Below, piece after piece: positions 11,980-25,000 of a stretch of 64,000 bases of DNA (the first letter of the stretch is position 1; every line of letters starts with the position of its first letter). Position numbers and translations under genes: made by a program. Where the stretch lies: contig NC_077237.1 of assembly GCF_947179165.1 (NCBI RefSeq), positions 84,730,341 to 84,794,340 on the forward strand, read 5' to 3'. The notes under the pieces were generated by a model. The model saw nothing but the letters and a program-made list of their open reading frames with translations, made no database searches and was not told where the DNA came from. This DNA is from Solanum dulcamara (Eukaryota > Streptophyta > Magnoliopsida > Solanales > Solanaceae).

Positions 11980-12372
11980 GGGGAATTTTCACATATAGCC
12001 ACTCAAAAATATCTTAATTATGATCTATAGCTATAGTTTATTAATTATAATTCGTAGCTATTGTTATAGCAGCGTTTGTATAATTTGCGCAGCGTTTGTA
12101 TAATTGACTATACAATTCGCAATTTTTGTATAACGTTTGTATATTTCACTATACAATTCATGCACAACGTTTGTATAATTCGCTAAATTTGTAGTGTTTG
12201 TATATTTCTCTATACAATTCAATTTGACACAGCCTTTGTATAAATCACGCGAATTATACAAAACTCAAACTGTAATTACAGCTAGATGTTTGCCGCGAGC
12301 CATAATTAATTCAAACTATAGCTATGTTGACTAATTAACTAGTATATATTTACTTATCCGCGTAATTTTTCC
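11980..12372. mobile_element. Mutator-like MITE with perfect 9-bp target duplication
   Basis: The terminal inverted repeats begin GGGGAATTTTCACATATAG on the left; the complement of the right end reads GGAAAAATTACGCGGATAAG. The element is flanked on both sides by ATTATTTAT (11971-11979 and 12373-12381). Nine-base duplications are typical of Mutator-like elements. The interior has several GCGTTTGTATAATT-like and TATACAATTC repeats of alternating polarity and no coding frame. Confidence 0.85.
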
Positions 12373-12843
12373 ATTATTTATCCATGTATTAAGTTCAATA
12401 TTTTCATCCTGACGTTTTCATCTAACGTATACACCTCCTTCCCCAAACTCTATTTGTGAAACTATACGGGTATTACAAATAATGGCCATATGTACATATC
12501 AAAAGAATTTGAAAAGAATCAAAAAGGTAATATTGACAAACTTTCTGTCTTCAAATATTTTTCTAAAAGGGCGTACCACACCTAAACAATTCAGAGTAGT
12601 GATGTGATCAATATCAAGAGCATATTCTGCAGTCGTGTTCGTCTAAAGAAAGAATAAAAGAAGCTTCATTTACCAAAACAATTAAATGAAATTGCACTAA
12701 TTATGATAGACCAGCAGAATGCTTTCATTATATTACTGGCCGAGGAAAATCAAAAGAATAACACTCAGATCAATCTACTGGCTTCCAGAGAAGAGCTATA
12801 AGCTCCCTGGCAGAAGATCTAGCTCAAATTTACTACAAGCAAC
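12373..12843. other. Spacer and probable 3' UTR of the minus-strand gene
   Basis: No separate gene was recognised. The part next to 12844 is less AT-rich than the rest and probably includes the 3' UTR of the lysine-rich protein gene. Confidence 0.4.
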
Positions 12844-15800
12844 TCAAAAAGGAACTGCAAAGGGGAATGCATACAATTCAGCATCATCAAGGTATTGCGC
12901 ACGCGGCAACAATGCAGAGGTGCCACAAGACATGTCGTTGCTGACTTCGCCTTTTTCCATCACTCTCATCTGCTCATGCTTTCTCCGGAACAGCCAATCT
13001 TGATCATCAAACTCGTAATGAATACTTGGTGGAGCACAGTTAATAAACAAATTCTTGAACTCTAGTTCTATATCATTCTCGTGCAATTTGGAGAAAAAAG
13101 CAGTTGTTGTCTTGTCCTCTGACAATGACTGCTGTCCTGAAGCCGACATGGAAGGGGACAGTTGCTTGTTGGTTTTCGACAAGGGAGAAGCTCTTTCTAC
13201 CTCATGTTTAGCAGATTCTTTGAAAGAGTCTTCTTTGTTAGATATATCACATTGTTCATGCTTATGTGAGGACAATCGAATGCGGACAACACTACCTAGT
13301 TGTCAAGCAAAGAAATGTAAAGTCAAGCACCAATAAACACACTTTAAAAAAATGAACATTAGTGTGTTCGAAACAGAATATAACTCACTATGGTCATGTA
13401 TTCCATTCAAAGGTAAGGTAGATCTCTTTCTTTTCTTGTTATTTTGGGTGCTGTCAGATAAGCAGCTTGGATCTTTTGAGCAGACAGGCTTGCCGTGTTC
13501 CTCGGATAGACTGTTGTCCTCCAAACGCTCAACAATTTCATCCTCGCTATCTTTCTGTAAGTACCTAGTTTTCAACTCTCTGTTATCTCCTCCAGAAATC
13601 AAATCGGCAGTTAGCGAACAACTTGAAGTTGATTCCTGCTTTGCCTTTTTTGCCTTCTTTCTGTTCCTCTCTTTCTTCTTCCTTTTCTTTTCTTTCTTCC
13701 TTTCCAATTTGACTCTTTCCTTGTCCCTCTGGAGCTTTAGAGCACCAGAACAACAAGTTCATATTAGAGGGACAATACATGACCAGTATAGCATAAACAA
13801 TTAGGTTCCTCAAATATGTGCCAAGAATTAGTCGCTTCTTCCTATTAGAGGGGTTCATGCTTAGCACCCAACATGTTAATTTCTCAAGTTCACAACAACA
13901 TGCGCCTAAATGATTAGATCATGCTGAAGTCAACTAATTTTTTACACAACCTGGCCCCTAACACTACACGAAGAAGTAGACATAATTAGTTCTAGTACTA
14001 AGTATCACGTGATAAAACGCTCCCACACCCAACCCGCGAAAGCAATTACTCATTAAGCAAGTAAAAATGGATAATAGCATCTCCGTGGACATCTTAAATG
14101 ACCAACCACGAGAGGCACAATAAAATTGTGCAAAACAAATTAGGGAAAGCTTTTGCTTCAACGAGTTATCGCTGCTTGCAAAAGGGTAATAACTTGACAA
14201 ATATTCTCTTAAGGTGGAAAAAGGCTACTACAAGCTTTGTGGTCTGACGAATGATTCGGGTGGGAATTCTCTGAAGAACAAAGAATTAGAATAGAATATA
14301 ATTCATGTTCATGTTAACATAAGTCCAGACTTTAAAACGTAACCCTTTTTGGTACTGTTCTTTTAATAAAGTACTACTCCGTTCAATTTGTTTATCTGGT
14401 TTTGACTTGACATGGAATTGAAAAAAAATAAAAAAAGACTTTAGTCTTGTGTCTCAAACATGACACGTGGAAAGTTAGAATTAAAGAGTTGTCAAAATGG
14501 AAAGAGACATTCTTTTTTAAACGGACTAAAAAGAAAAGTAAGAGAGACAATTTGAATGGAGGGAGTATAACTTAACAACAACAAAAAACCTTTCAAGTAC
14601 TTGACTACTGATTAACAAAAAATATTGACTTAGGCGGTGAGATCAAGAATTTCGACCTCCATGACCACCCAAAATTTGTGTCGACCAAAAACAAGAGTTA
14701 CACAAGTAGCTCAACTTGGTTTCACAAATAAGAGGTGAGAACCTACCTCCTCCCTCTCTCTTTAAGCCACAACTGAACATCTTACCACAAAAAATGATTC
14801 TGTCATATAAACATGAACTCCACCCTGCTAGAAAATTCCTAACACACAATTAAAACAGCTAGCCTGAGAGTGGGGTAGAGTAATGAAGTGACGAGGAATT
14901 TTTTACCTAATGACAGATTTTAAATGCAGGCATACATTTCCCCGGACTCCTGTTAGTTTCAGCAGGTCTACAGTACTCTCAATTCCCCAAACAACAATTC
15001 ATTCATTCACCAAATCAATCAACTATGCTCAATCCCAAATAGTTACGGATCTGCTATATCAATCCTCTAAATTCATTCCACTCTTCTCAGATCAATATAA
15101 TTACAATCCTTTCAATTTTTTAGTGAAATATCTCCCAAATGTTAATTGTCATAAGTTCATTACAGTTGAACACTACCTACTAGTCCAAACCTCTTGAAAA
15201 TTAGACTCAAATTAACCCTTATCATAAATCCTACCCAAGTAACCACTTGAAAATTCCAAATATCCACATAAATTGCCCTTAAATGCTACGTATCTACAAA
15301 TCATCAGCAGAAAAATCACACACAGCAACATCAGCCTAGGTAAAATCCATTTCCTGTGATGTAATGCTAGGTATCAACTGTACAACTTACGCATTCAACG
15401 CTTCTTACCAAATTCTCAGCTTTAACAACTCTTTCCCACCTATGTTGCTCATACTCTTCAAAAATATCTGCTTTTTGGAGAGTCCGAACAATGCAAAAAA
15501 CTGTCAAAAATTTAACTAAAGCTCACTCCAATCCTAAATTCTAACCAAAGTTAGATATACCTAGCCACAATCATCCTTACAAAATAGTTCCAAATTCTCA
15601 ACAGGAAAAATTGTACCAATCCCGATCACAGGGCATCAACAGTAAGAAAAATCTACTATTTCAACATCCCAATTGAAATATCAAACACGGTAACATCAAC
15701 ATCAACAAATGTTAAATCCGCTTTATGTACGAATCAGATAAACTAGATTTCATTCTCAGTTTTTGAAATTTAACTAACAACACGAAGGTATCAGGATCAG

Positions 15801-15916
15801 CCGATACAGAAACCAAAATACACGCAAAAATCTACCTTAATCGATTCGATCAAGGCATAATTGCTTGCTGTATTCGGAGAATATCCAGGTGGTGGATACG
15901 CGAAGCACCGAGACAT
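12844..15916 (-). CDS. Lysine-rich nuclear-type protein (MSRCF family), three exons
   Basis: The model joins exons 15836-15916, 13389-13734 and 12844-13295 (minus strand). All introns have GT...AG ends and phases that keep one frame of 292 residues. It starts MSRCFAYPPPGYSPN, matching the conserved start of a plant family often named myb-like protein X. Exon 2 begins LQRDKERVKLERKKEKKRKK, a highly basic coiled stretch with nuclear-localisation character. After the second junction comes SSVVRIRLSSHKHE, and the C-terminus has an acidic-aromatic motif (HYEFDDQDWLFRRK) that looks conserved rather than low-complexity. The molecular function is not known to me; nuclear location is inferred from the basic runs. 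Intron 1 is about 2.1 kb and contains a Stowaway MITE. A minus-strand TATA box lies about 120 bases upstream of the start codon. Confidence 0.8.
14374..14565. mobile_element. Stowaway MITE in intron 1 of the lysine-rich protein gene
   Basis: The ends are CTACTCCGTTCAATTTGTTT on the left and CAATTTGAATGGAGGGAG on the right, which are inverted complements, flanked by TA (14372-14373 and 14566-14567). The size of 192 bases and the TA duplication fit the Stowaway (Tc1/mariner) class. Confidence 0.85.
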
Positions 15917-16035
15917 CTTCAAAATCGAAAAAAATGATCGAATATTATTTCTAGGGTTTCTACAATTCAACAGATAAAATGGTCTAATACGCGCTGAGGA
16001 ACAGAATTATCTGCAATTCAGTGGAGCCGTGGGGG

Positions 16036-16044
16036 TATATATAG
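16036..16044 (-). promoter_or_regulatory. TATA box of the lysine-rich protein gene
   Basis: The minus strand reads CTATATATACCCCC, about 120 bases upstream of the ATG at 15914-15916. Spacing and strand fit a core promoter for this gene. The transcription start is inferred, not seen. Confidence 0.55.
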
Positions 16045-16255
16045 AGGCAAAGGGGCTTCGAATTAGTGGACTAAATAGAGTTTTATTTTGGGTAATTACC
16101 CCTAAACTTGTCTAAAAGTCAATTACATGTTTTACTTTTGCAAAATTATTTACCACTCAAATAACATTTTGGAAGTTGCTATGTCGACTCTCATTTTGAA
16201 TAAATTTATTCTTATTAAAATAGCATAACAAGATAAGATTCAAATGTCCTTCATG

Positions 16256-16497
16256 ATGACTTAGTTGGTTTTGAGAGTGGTCATTCTTGTCAGAATTGAT
16301 TCCCCCTCAATGTCTTCTGAATCGAGCCTGTGACACATGACTTGTCTAGTGCAGTTTATATCCATTGTGTGATTTGCAGGTTATATTATAGAGTGAAAGT
16401 TTATCCAGTGCGCACAAAGTGCTCATCCAAATGACGAGGTTGTGGCAGTAATTGTAGCGGCTGCGAGTTATCATGAAGTTTCCAAAAATAAAAAAAG
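16256..16497 (+). mobile_element. TS-type SINE
   Basis: The body contains TTAGTTGGTTTTGAGAGTGG, then CATGACTTGTCTAGTGCAG, TGTGTGATTTGCAGG and TAGCGGCTGCGAGTT, ending in an A-rich tail (AAAAATAAAAAAAG). This order is the tRNA-derived TS SINE layout known from tobacco and relatives. The edges are approximate, and only a weak match was seen for a target duplication (AAGATT-like on both sides). Confidence 0.75.
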
Positions 16498-18895
16498 ATT
16501 AGACTCAAGTTGTGTACAACACATGCTGACAAGTTATGCCATGATCTCCATTGTGACAACCAACATCTCTTTCTCCACCTTCTTATCTATGATTTTGTCT
16601 CAACTGTGACATTTATATATATCCGATTTGAAAAGAGAGAGTTTAATATTTTAAGAAAATCAATGTGTCAACTAAAAATTTTAAACAAATAATAAGTCAA
16701 CTAACAGAGTCGTTGTATATGTCACATGAATAAAGATTTTATGGTCAAATGTGCCTAAAAATGTTGTAGACAAATATTTGGTCTAGTTAGCGTCTAGATG
16801 TGTTTCGCTAACAATTGTGTGATAGTTCAGGTAAAAAATTCAAACTCCCAATAATTCAGATACAAAATTCAAAAAACTGTGATAGTTTAAATAATTTTTA
16901 ACCGTTTAACTTTTTTATTTTCTGATACAACGCTCTCTTGATTTCTATTGGCACTTGCTCAAAGGGGGCTAGTTTTGTCCATCCAGTAATTGCTAAGATA
17001 CATAATGCCTGTATATTAAATAGTTTCTGAAAGTGCTGCAACTTAAATACTGGTGTTAAAATTGGCTATCCTTGCACTTCGCCCGTAATTTAAAGACAAA
17101 GCCCAAGTCCAATATTATCTTCGAGTCCAATTTGAATTTGGGCTGAAACAATGAAACATGCAATCCCCAGAAGCCCAAGCCCATAACCGTGACTCTTGAC
17201 CCAATAGTGAACATTTTGATTAAGTTCTTGCATTGGTTTGCCCTATTTAACGATGATCACTAATTTTTGCTTCTACTGCTCATTTAACAAAATTTGTAAG
17301 CCAGAGAGTATCGTTAACTATAACCTAATTTCGCCACTTGTCTGGTATAAGTTGCATAGTATCTACTTTGCAAGACATATAAGGTTAGAGAAAATTTGCA
17401 ACTTGTCCGACATATAAATTCTGCAGAGATCGACTTTACGACATAGTTTTGTGGGTTCTGAAATTAAATTTATATCTCTATCGGCATAAATTTTGTAGGA
17501 AGTAAGTTAAACATGCATAACTTGTAAATTATGAACTAAACTTATATTTTTAACGAATGGATGTATAATTTGCTTTTGGTCTTTTGTGGATGATCCAATT
17601 TATGGTATAATTATGAAACAAATATTATTCTTTATGTACGTACCATGTTGGGTTGGATTATTCCTAATTAGTCCAAGCTGCTGTGGTGTTTTTTCCAAGA
17701 AACCAAACCAAATGTCATACATTACTAGTGTGAATTAAACTCAACGTCTAAAAACAAACTCGGCTGATACCTTATTGTTCAACAAACCACTTCCATTTCA
17801 AGTTTTGCATTTAGGGTTTTAAGCCGGGTCAGAGTTAGAATTTGCACTAAGTAGATTTGAAATAAAGTAAACAAGCAAAGAAATTAAGAATATTCAATAT
17901 CTATTATATGTTAAAACATAATTTTGAGTTTATATATATAATATTGTTTTTGGTGTTTAAGATTCAGATGAATTTCTTGCGTCCCTAGCTTTGATTCTGA
18001 TTTTTAGATGAATCATAAGATTGAATAATTGTTTTATCTTTTAAATGAAAAGATTAAATGGAGTATGATCTGGTAGTCCACCAACCTTGAGCAAGTCAAG
18101 AACCGTACCAACCCTACCAATTTCATGTCCATTTTCCCTACACTCTCTAGTCTCCTCTCCATAGAAAACAGCACTTGAAACATTATTAATTAGACATGCT
18201 TGTTTAGCACTTGAAAGTTATAGTTCAAAAGGATAACGTAAACTAGGTATAATTTAAGTGTGTGAAATTAATAAAAACGTGATAGTTTAGGAGGAGTTTT
18301 AGCATCTAAAAGTTATAGTTGAGGAGATAGGGTAAATTAGACATAGTTTAAATATGAAACTAATAAAAACATGATCGTTTAAGAGTTTTGATCCATTATT
18401 TTTGAATAATAATATTCTGTCTGTCCCAATTTATGTGACATACTTTTCTTTTAATAGCTAGTTCCAAAAAGAATGACCACACACTTAAACATGATATCAA
18501 AGAAAATAGAGGTCATGAGTGCCACCCATAATAAAAAATAAAATTTCTTATGTTCGACCGATCATGGCAAAAAATCAAGTCCGTACATGAAAATTTTAAA
18601 CTTTCAAATGAGATTGTTACACACTTCAGTAGCGATAAATACTTACCCACACTATTGCTTATACCAAATTAATCCAACTCACCATATTTAAGTGATTTAA
18701 TATAGGAAAAATATGAATTGGTTAACGTTTAGAAGTCTATATACAAACACATGTCATGCATTCATTTTTATAAATTGTTGGTTACACGTTCACACAAATC
18801 CAATAGTTTTTTTTCTTTCTAGAAAGACATAAACTTTAAATTTTGAATTTGCACGTACAGTAATCAACTCAATTAATAATGTACTATTTTTTTCT
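16498..18895. other. Intergenic region upstream of the GDSL gene
   Basis: No gene was recognised. It includes a diverged direct repeat of about 92 bases (18212-18395) and a half-copy of a Stowaway-like end near 18418-18490 (CTGTCCCAATTTATGTGACA). Confidence 0.5.
18212..18395. repeat. Diverged tandem duplication of about 92 bp
   Basis: Two adjacent segments (about 18212-18304 and 18305-18395) share AAAGTTATAGTT, GGTAAAYTAG, AATAAAAACRTGAT and GTTTARGAG blocks in the same order. It may be the remnant of a transposon with internal repeats. Confidence 0.6.
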
Positions 18896-18899
18896 AGAT

Positions 18900-18909
18900 C
18901 TATAAATAG
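18900..18909 (+). promoter_or_regulatory. TATA box of the GDSL lipase gene
   Basis: CTATAAATAG lies about 120 bases upstream of the start codon at 19028, with a pyrimidine-rich leader (CTTCTTCTTCTTG) between. The spacing suits a plant core promoter. Confidence 0.65.
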
Positions 18910-19027
18910 CTGGAACTCCCTCTACTAAGTACTCAAGTCAAGTCTGCCATTTGAAAGTTCAATTAAAACTTATAATTAATACCCAATTTTCTCTTCTTCT
19001 TCTTGAACACAAAGTGAAAAAAAAAAC

Positions 19028-22000
19028 ATGTTGTATTCTTGTTCATTATGGCTATTTTCTTTAATTTACATGATGTTTTTGTTTCTAGTATGCGAAGGGA
19101 AGACACAGCTGCTATCCAAAAACTCGACTATAAAAGCCGTTTTTGCGTTCGGAGACTCCATCGTTGATCAAGGAAATAATAACAATATTACAACCATAGT
19201 CAAGTGTAATTTCCCACCTTATGGAAAAGATTTTGTAGATGGAAAGGCAACTGGAAGATTTACCAATGCCAAAACGCCCGCGGATTTGATAGGTATGTCT
19301 TTCCATGTCTACTTCAATAGTTGGATTGACTTTATCGACGTTCATTTCAATTTTATTTTACGGAAAAAAGTTAAAAAATATCCCTCAATTATGCAAATTG
19401 GTACAAAAATACCCTTCGTCTACCTATCGAGCCTAAAATGCCTCCAACGTCAATCTTTGGGGTCGGTTTTACCCTTATCTCTAACAGTCAAAAATATTAA
19501 AAACGAAAAAGATCCAAAAATACTCCTGAACTATAGGAAAATATTTTAAAATACCCTTCATTCACCTTTTGATCTAAAAATACCTTTTATTCATCTTTTA
19601 ATGTAAAAATACATTTTGATTCACCTTTTTGGCTCAATATAACCCTTGAAACTAACAACTCTAGTTTTATTTTTTATTTTTTAAAAATATTTATAATGTT
19701 TCAATTTCTTATTGGATGAAATAAAAATTCCACCTCCACTAAAAAAAAATTATAATTTATCTAAGCAAAAAACAATATACCTCTTCAAGACACCCCACCC
19801 CACCCCACCCCCCGTTCTAATTTTTTTCTTTTTTTTTTTAAAAAAAGCTACATTGATAAACAAGACTATAATTTTTTTATCCAGTTAATTAGAAAAAGAA
19901 GATTATTTAGTTGTTGGCTTGATTTTTCTTTTCTGTTTAATAATACTGATTTTTTACAACACGTATAAATAAAATAACTAAAATATTTTAGTTATACGTA
20001 TAATTAAATTATTTTCTAGTTGTTACAAGCTAGTTAAAAATTATTTTAAACTAAATTAGTTATTACAAGATGGTTAAAAATAAATAAATAATTTTTTTAG
20101 ATTTTACAAGATAGTTTATATATGGTTATTGTAAAACTACCTTGTAATAATACGTATAACTAAAATATTTTTTTAAAAAAGTTTTTCAATTTTTTCTCAT
20201 AATTTATCCAAACCAAAACAATATACATGCTTGATGACCATAAAAAACTAAATTAAAAGAAAAAAACTACAGCAAATAAAAAAGTTATTTTTCAAATATT
20301 TTTCTCCATAATTTATCCAAATCAAAACAATATCCTTCTTCATGATCCCAAAACAAACTTTAAAAAAAATAAGAAGAAAAAGCTACGGCAACAAAAAAAA
20401 CTATTAGATTTTTTTTTTAAAAAAAATTTGGTGTGTTGAAGAGGTATATTGTTTTTGGCTTAGATAAATTATAATTTTTTTTAGTGGAGGTAGAATTTTT
20501 ATTTCATCCAATAAGAAAAATGACACATTATAATTTTTTTTTAAAAAATAAAAATTAAAGAGAGGGTTGTTAGTTTTAAGGGTTATAGTGACCCAAAAAT
20601 GTGAATGAAAATGTATTTTTAGATTAAAAGATGAATAGAAAGTTATTTTTAGACCAAAAGGTGGATGAAGGGTATTTTAAAACCTTTTTGGCAGAATGAT
20701 CTCGGAGGCTCCTGTACTTGTCTCTATTTGTCACTAGATCCTTCTACTCACGACTTTGCCAAGTGAACACTTAAAGTTTTTAAAACACATTATTTTAAAC
20801 CCCTTTGACCATTTGACCAAACTTATGTGACCTTTTTTTGCTGAATCAGATAAAAAGCATGGTTACACACGTTAAAAAGCAAGTGAAGACAATTATTTTA
20901 ATTTAAAGAAATATTGAAGTTAAAAGAAAAAAATATACAACAACAACAACCCATCCCCAATCTACTGTACTCTTCTTCTTCCTCATAATTTCCGCCCACC
21001 CCCCACCACCAACACACACTTCTTCTATTTCTTCTCATACTCTTACACACAATTCTTCCTTTCTCTCTCTTTCCATATTCTTTTGATCATTTAAGTGTTC
21101 TAGTATGATTGAGAAAAAGGATATTTATTTAGATTTTGGTAAAAGAAAAAGGGCAAAAAAGAGAGATTCTTGATTGTGAAATAGAGCCGCATTTTAGATG
21201 GATTTTTGAAATGCATATGTTTGATGCTTTCAAAATTGAACACAATTTTATATATAGCATTTTTGATGAATTTTTCTATAGTGACCATCTTCTTCTTTTC
21301 TTTCTCTCACCCTTCATTTTAGTCACTTTATCACCACCATTAACTAACAAAATTTATAATAAAATACTATAACAAAACTTTACTTATCTCTAATTCCTCT
21401 TCAACACAAAAAATTTACAAGGAAAAAAAAAACAAAGAAGATAAGATAAGATCTAAATAGCAAAATAAATGAAAGATCTGGAAGAGAAGAAAAATTGGAA
21501 GGAAATCGAGATAAAAAGGGCTTTGGAGATGAGTTTGAGATTTCTTTTAAAAAATGTATTATTTGTAATAAAAAAAGATGTGGCAATTTATATCTGATGT
21601 GGATAGTGATGTGTTATCCACATCAGCTCGATTGAGAGACATACATGATCAGAGGGGTTTAAAATAATGTGTTTTAATAACTTTAAGTTTCACTTGGCAA
21701 AGTCGTGAGTAGAAGGGTCTAGGTGACAAACGGAGCCAAGTACAGGAGTCTCCTAGGTCATTCCGCCAACCTTTCTCTATAGTTCAGGGGTATTTTTGAT
21801 CCTTTTCCGTTTTGAATATTTTTGACAGTTAAAGATAAGGGTAAAACAGACCCCAAAGATTGACGTCGGGAGTATTTTAGGCCCGATTGGTAGGCGAAGG
21901 ATATTTTTGTACCTATTCGCATAGTTGAAGGGTATTTTAGGCCCTTTTCCGTTTATTTTATTGTGTTAAAGTTACTAAAACTACTACTTTTATAACAGAT

Positions 22001-25000
22001 CACTTAAATTTGTTGAAGTATCGAGTATTACTAAACTATTTTTCTGTAATAATTTTTTATTATGAAATTTGCCTAAAAATCATAGCAAGTTAATGAACTT
22101 TTTTTTTTTTAACAAAAGGTCTTTCAACTTTAACTTGAGCTAATTAGTAAGTAACTTTTTTTTTAAAATAAAAATAAATGGGGAGAGGATTACAAGGTGT
22201 AGAATCAAATCCTCACCTCAATAAGGTAAAAATTCAAGTAACCAATCAACTGAGATTTAGAGTCTCGATCTTTCTCTAAAATAATTATTTTATGTGATAT
22301 TTAGCAATGTTAAAATTACAATAAAAATAGAAGTTGAGTATCCATATAGTACATTGATTTTTTTATTATATTTTAGTTGGGATTATATTTTTGACTTGAT
22401 TATAATATTAATATTCATATATATAAATATCAGTGGAAGAATTGGGAATTAAAGAGCTGATGCCAGCTTATCGTGACCCCAATTTGCAAGCCGAAGATCT
22501 TAAAACTGGAGTAAGTTTTGCCTCAGGAGCTTGTGGATATGATCCTCAAACATCGTCTATGGTGGTAAGTATTTTTTTATTTTTATATTTATGTTTTATT
22601 CATACATACGATTCAAACGATATTTATACAATGGAATCACTTAAAAACTATATACTTAAGAAAATGACAAAATGGCTCCTCATTTTTGGTGGAAGGTTCA
22701 AAATAGTCCCTTTAAGTATCATCTGAACAATTTTGGTCCTTAAGTTTATCAAAAGTGATCATTTTTTGTCTTTGTCAGATATTTACCAAATTTAGACTAT
22801 CATATTCAATCAAAAATGTGTTTTTTTAAACAAAAAAATTAGAAACACCAATTTTTTTTTATCAAAACCCAAAAATCACAACATAAAAATCAAATGCGGG
22901 TTCCCGTTACATATCTTCTATTTTCACAATTTTGATTAATTTTAATAATTAAAATTTGAGATATAAATATTTAACAAATATAACAAAATTTTATCTTTGG
23001 TAACCTTAAAAGATCAAACTACTCAAGTAATATTTAAGAGACTATTTTGAACCTACCACCAAAGATAAAAGACCACTTTTTGTTATTTTTCTAGTCTATA
23101 CTTAGTATAATATAATTGAGGTGATCACCTTTTCAACATATGCCCAACATGTAAATAAACTTTTATACCATCATAAAGTCATAGTAGTCAATCTAGTAAA
23201 GTTTAAATTTCATCATTTTTCTAATTATATTTTTTATGGATGGAAATTTTCAGTCAGTAACACCACTATCTACACAACTAAATTATTTTGAAGAATATGT
23301 TGGAAAGCTAAAGGGATTGGTTGGAGAAAAAGAAAGCAACAAGATAGTAAACAACAGCCTATACTTAGTGGTAGCAGGCAGCAATGACCTTGCTAACACT
23401 TATTTCACCATTGGATTTAGACAGAAACAGTATGATATTAACTCATATACTGATCTTATAGTGGACAAAGCAGCAGATTTTATCCAAGTATGTATATGAA
23501 TAAATTTATATTATACTCTATATATTGCAATTTATGGTACGTATTTTGTAACGATTCTGGACCAACTGTTAAGGTGTATTGTCCACTTTAGTGTGTACCT
23601 TTGAGCTACCTCAAGGCTTTTGGGCCTTATGGGTGGTTTTGTCCTCTTGGGATTTAACCCAATTTTTTTTTTAATAGTTCAATCTTAAACTCATCCTATG
23701 AGCCATAATATAAAATGAACTAGTCTTTCTAGCAATTGAACTTATGCCTAGTGAGCATAATTTGAAGTTGTTTGTTATGACTTATGAAGAGAATAAATTA
23801 AAGATCAGCACAAAATAGGGACAAAAGTGCAAAGGACCCATAACTTTCCCCTCTCATTGCCAAAATCATAAATCCAATTTATGATCCAAGCTAATGAGAT
23901 AAGAATCCGATGTCTTACCCATCCAGTGTTGTTCTGGTTGAATTTCAAAGTAGATAAATTTCTTATCGCATAAATATATATATAGTGACCTACACGAGTG
24001 GCGTAACAACCGTCCTCCTATCTCCAACATGAACTAGGTGAAATTAAATTCTCTATGAAGAATGTGTCCTAAGACAAGTTTTATAGTAAGCCCCCTTTCA
24101 AGTTCACTAGTCCTTCCTTATGAACTAGGTGTCGAAGTATGACTCTAATACCACTTGTAACAGCCCAAGTGCATCGCCAAGGTGTTGTCCGTTTTGGTCC
24201 ACAGGGTTTTGTCCTGTTGGACTTTGATGCAAAAAGACATCTTAACAGTTGAATCTTGACTTCACTTTTACTATATATCCACTAATTCATATCAATAATT
24301 TGCAACTTGATTTAGCACATCAATTTGCTATAGTTAATTTTATTTATTTAATTTGGAAGGAATTGTACAAGTTGGGAGCAAGAAAAATAGGTGTTTTTGG
24401 GATTCCACCAGTTGGATGTTTGCCATTCCAAAGAACACTGAGCGGAGGTATAGGTAGACTATGTGTAGAGGAACACAATGAAGCTGCACAATTGGCCAAC
24501 ACTAAGATTTCAGCTGCCATTAATGGTTCACTATCCAAGAAGTTGCCTCAATCCAAGCTCGTTTTCATTGACATCTATAATCCTATGCTTGATCTCATTG
24601 TCAACCCTCAAAAATATGGTAAACTTTAATCTTTTTCAAATTCATACTTCTATGATCATATATATATATATGTTTGGTCTCATTGATATAACTTCAATTC
24701 ACAAGTTGAAAATAGTTACTCATATACAACAACAAACCCAGTGTAATTGGGGTCTGAAGAGGGTGGTATGTACACAGCCTTACTCCTACCTTGTGAAGGT
24801 AGAGAGGCAAAAAAAAAGTTACTCGTATATTGTATGAATAGATTAGTTATATTTGTTGCTACTGAAAACTGATCAAAGGTGCAAAATGTGTTTCATTTAT
24901 TTATATCCTTTTTGGGTACATTTGTATTATCGAGTAAGTGAAGTTGATTGAAATTTGACGATGTTATCAGGATTTGAAGTGGTAGATAAAGGATGCTGTG

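Noticed and set aside
13352..13804. 150-codon plus-strand frame
   Set aside because: It lies opposite the lysine-rich exon of the minus-strand gene. The long Phe/Leu/Ser runs are the mirror of Lys/Glu codons.
14910..15197. 95-codon plus-strand frame
   Set aside because: It lies within intron 1 of the minus-strand gene and shows no family likeness or promoter.
21136..21372. Plus-strand frame of 78 codons inside the inner Mutator-like element
   Set aside because: It has no transposase motif, and its AT-rich composition explains the open frame.
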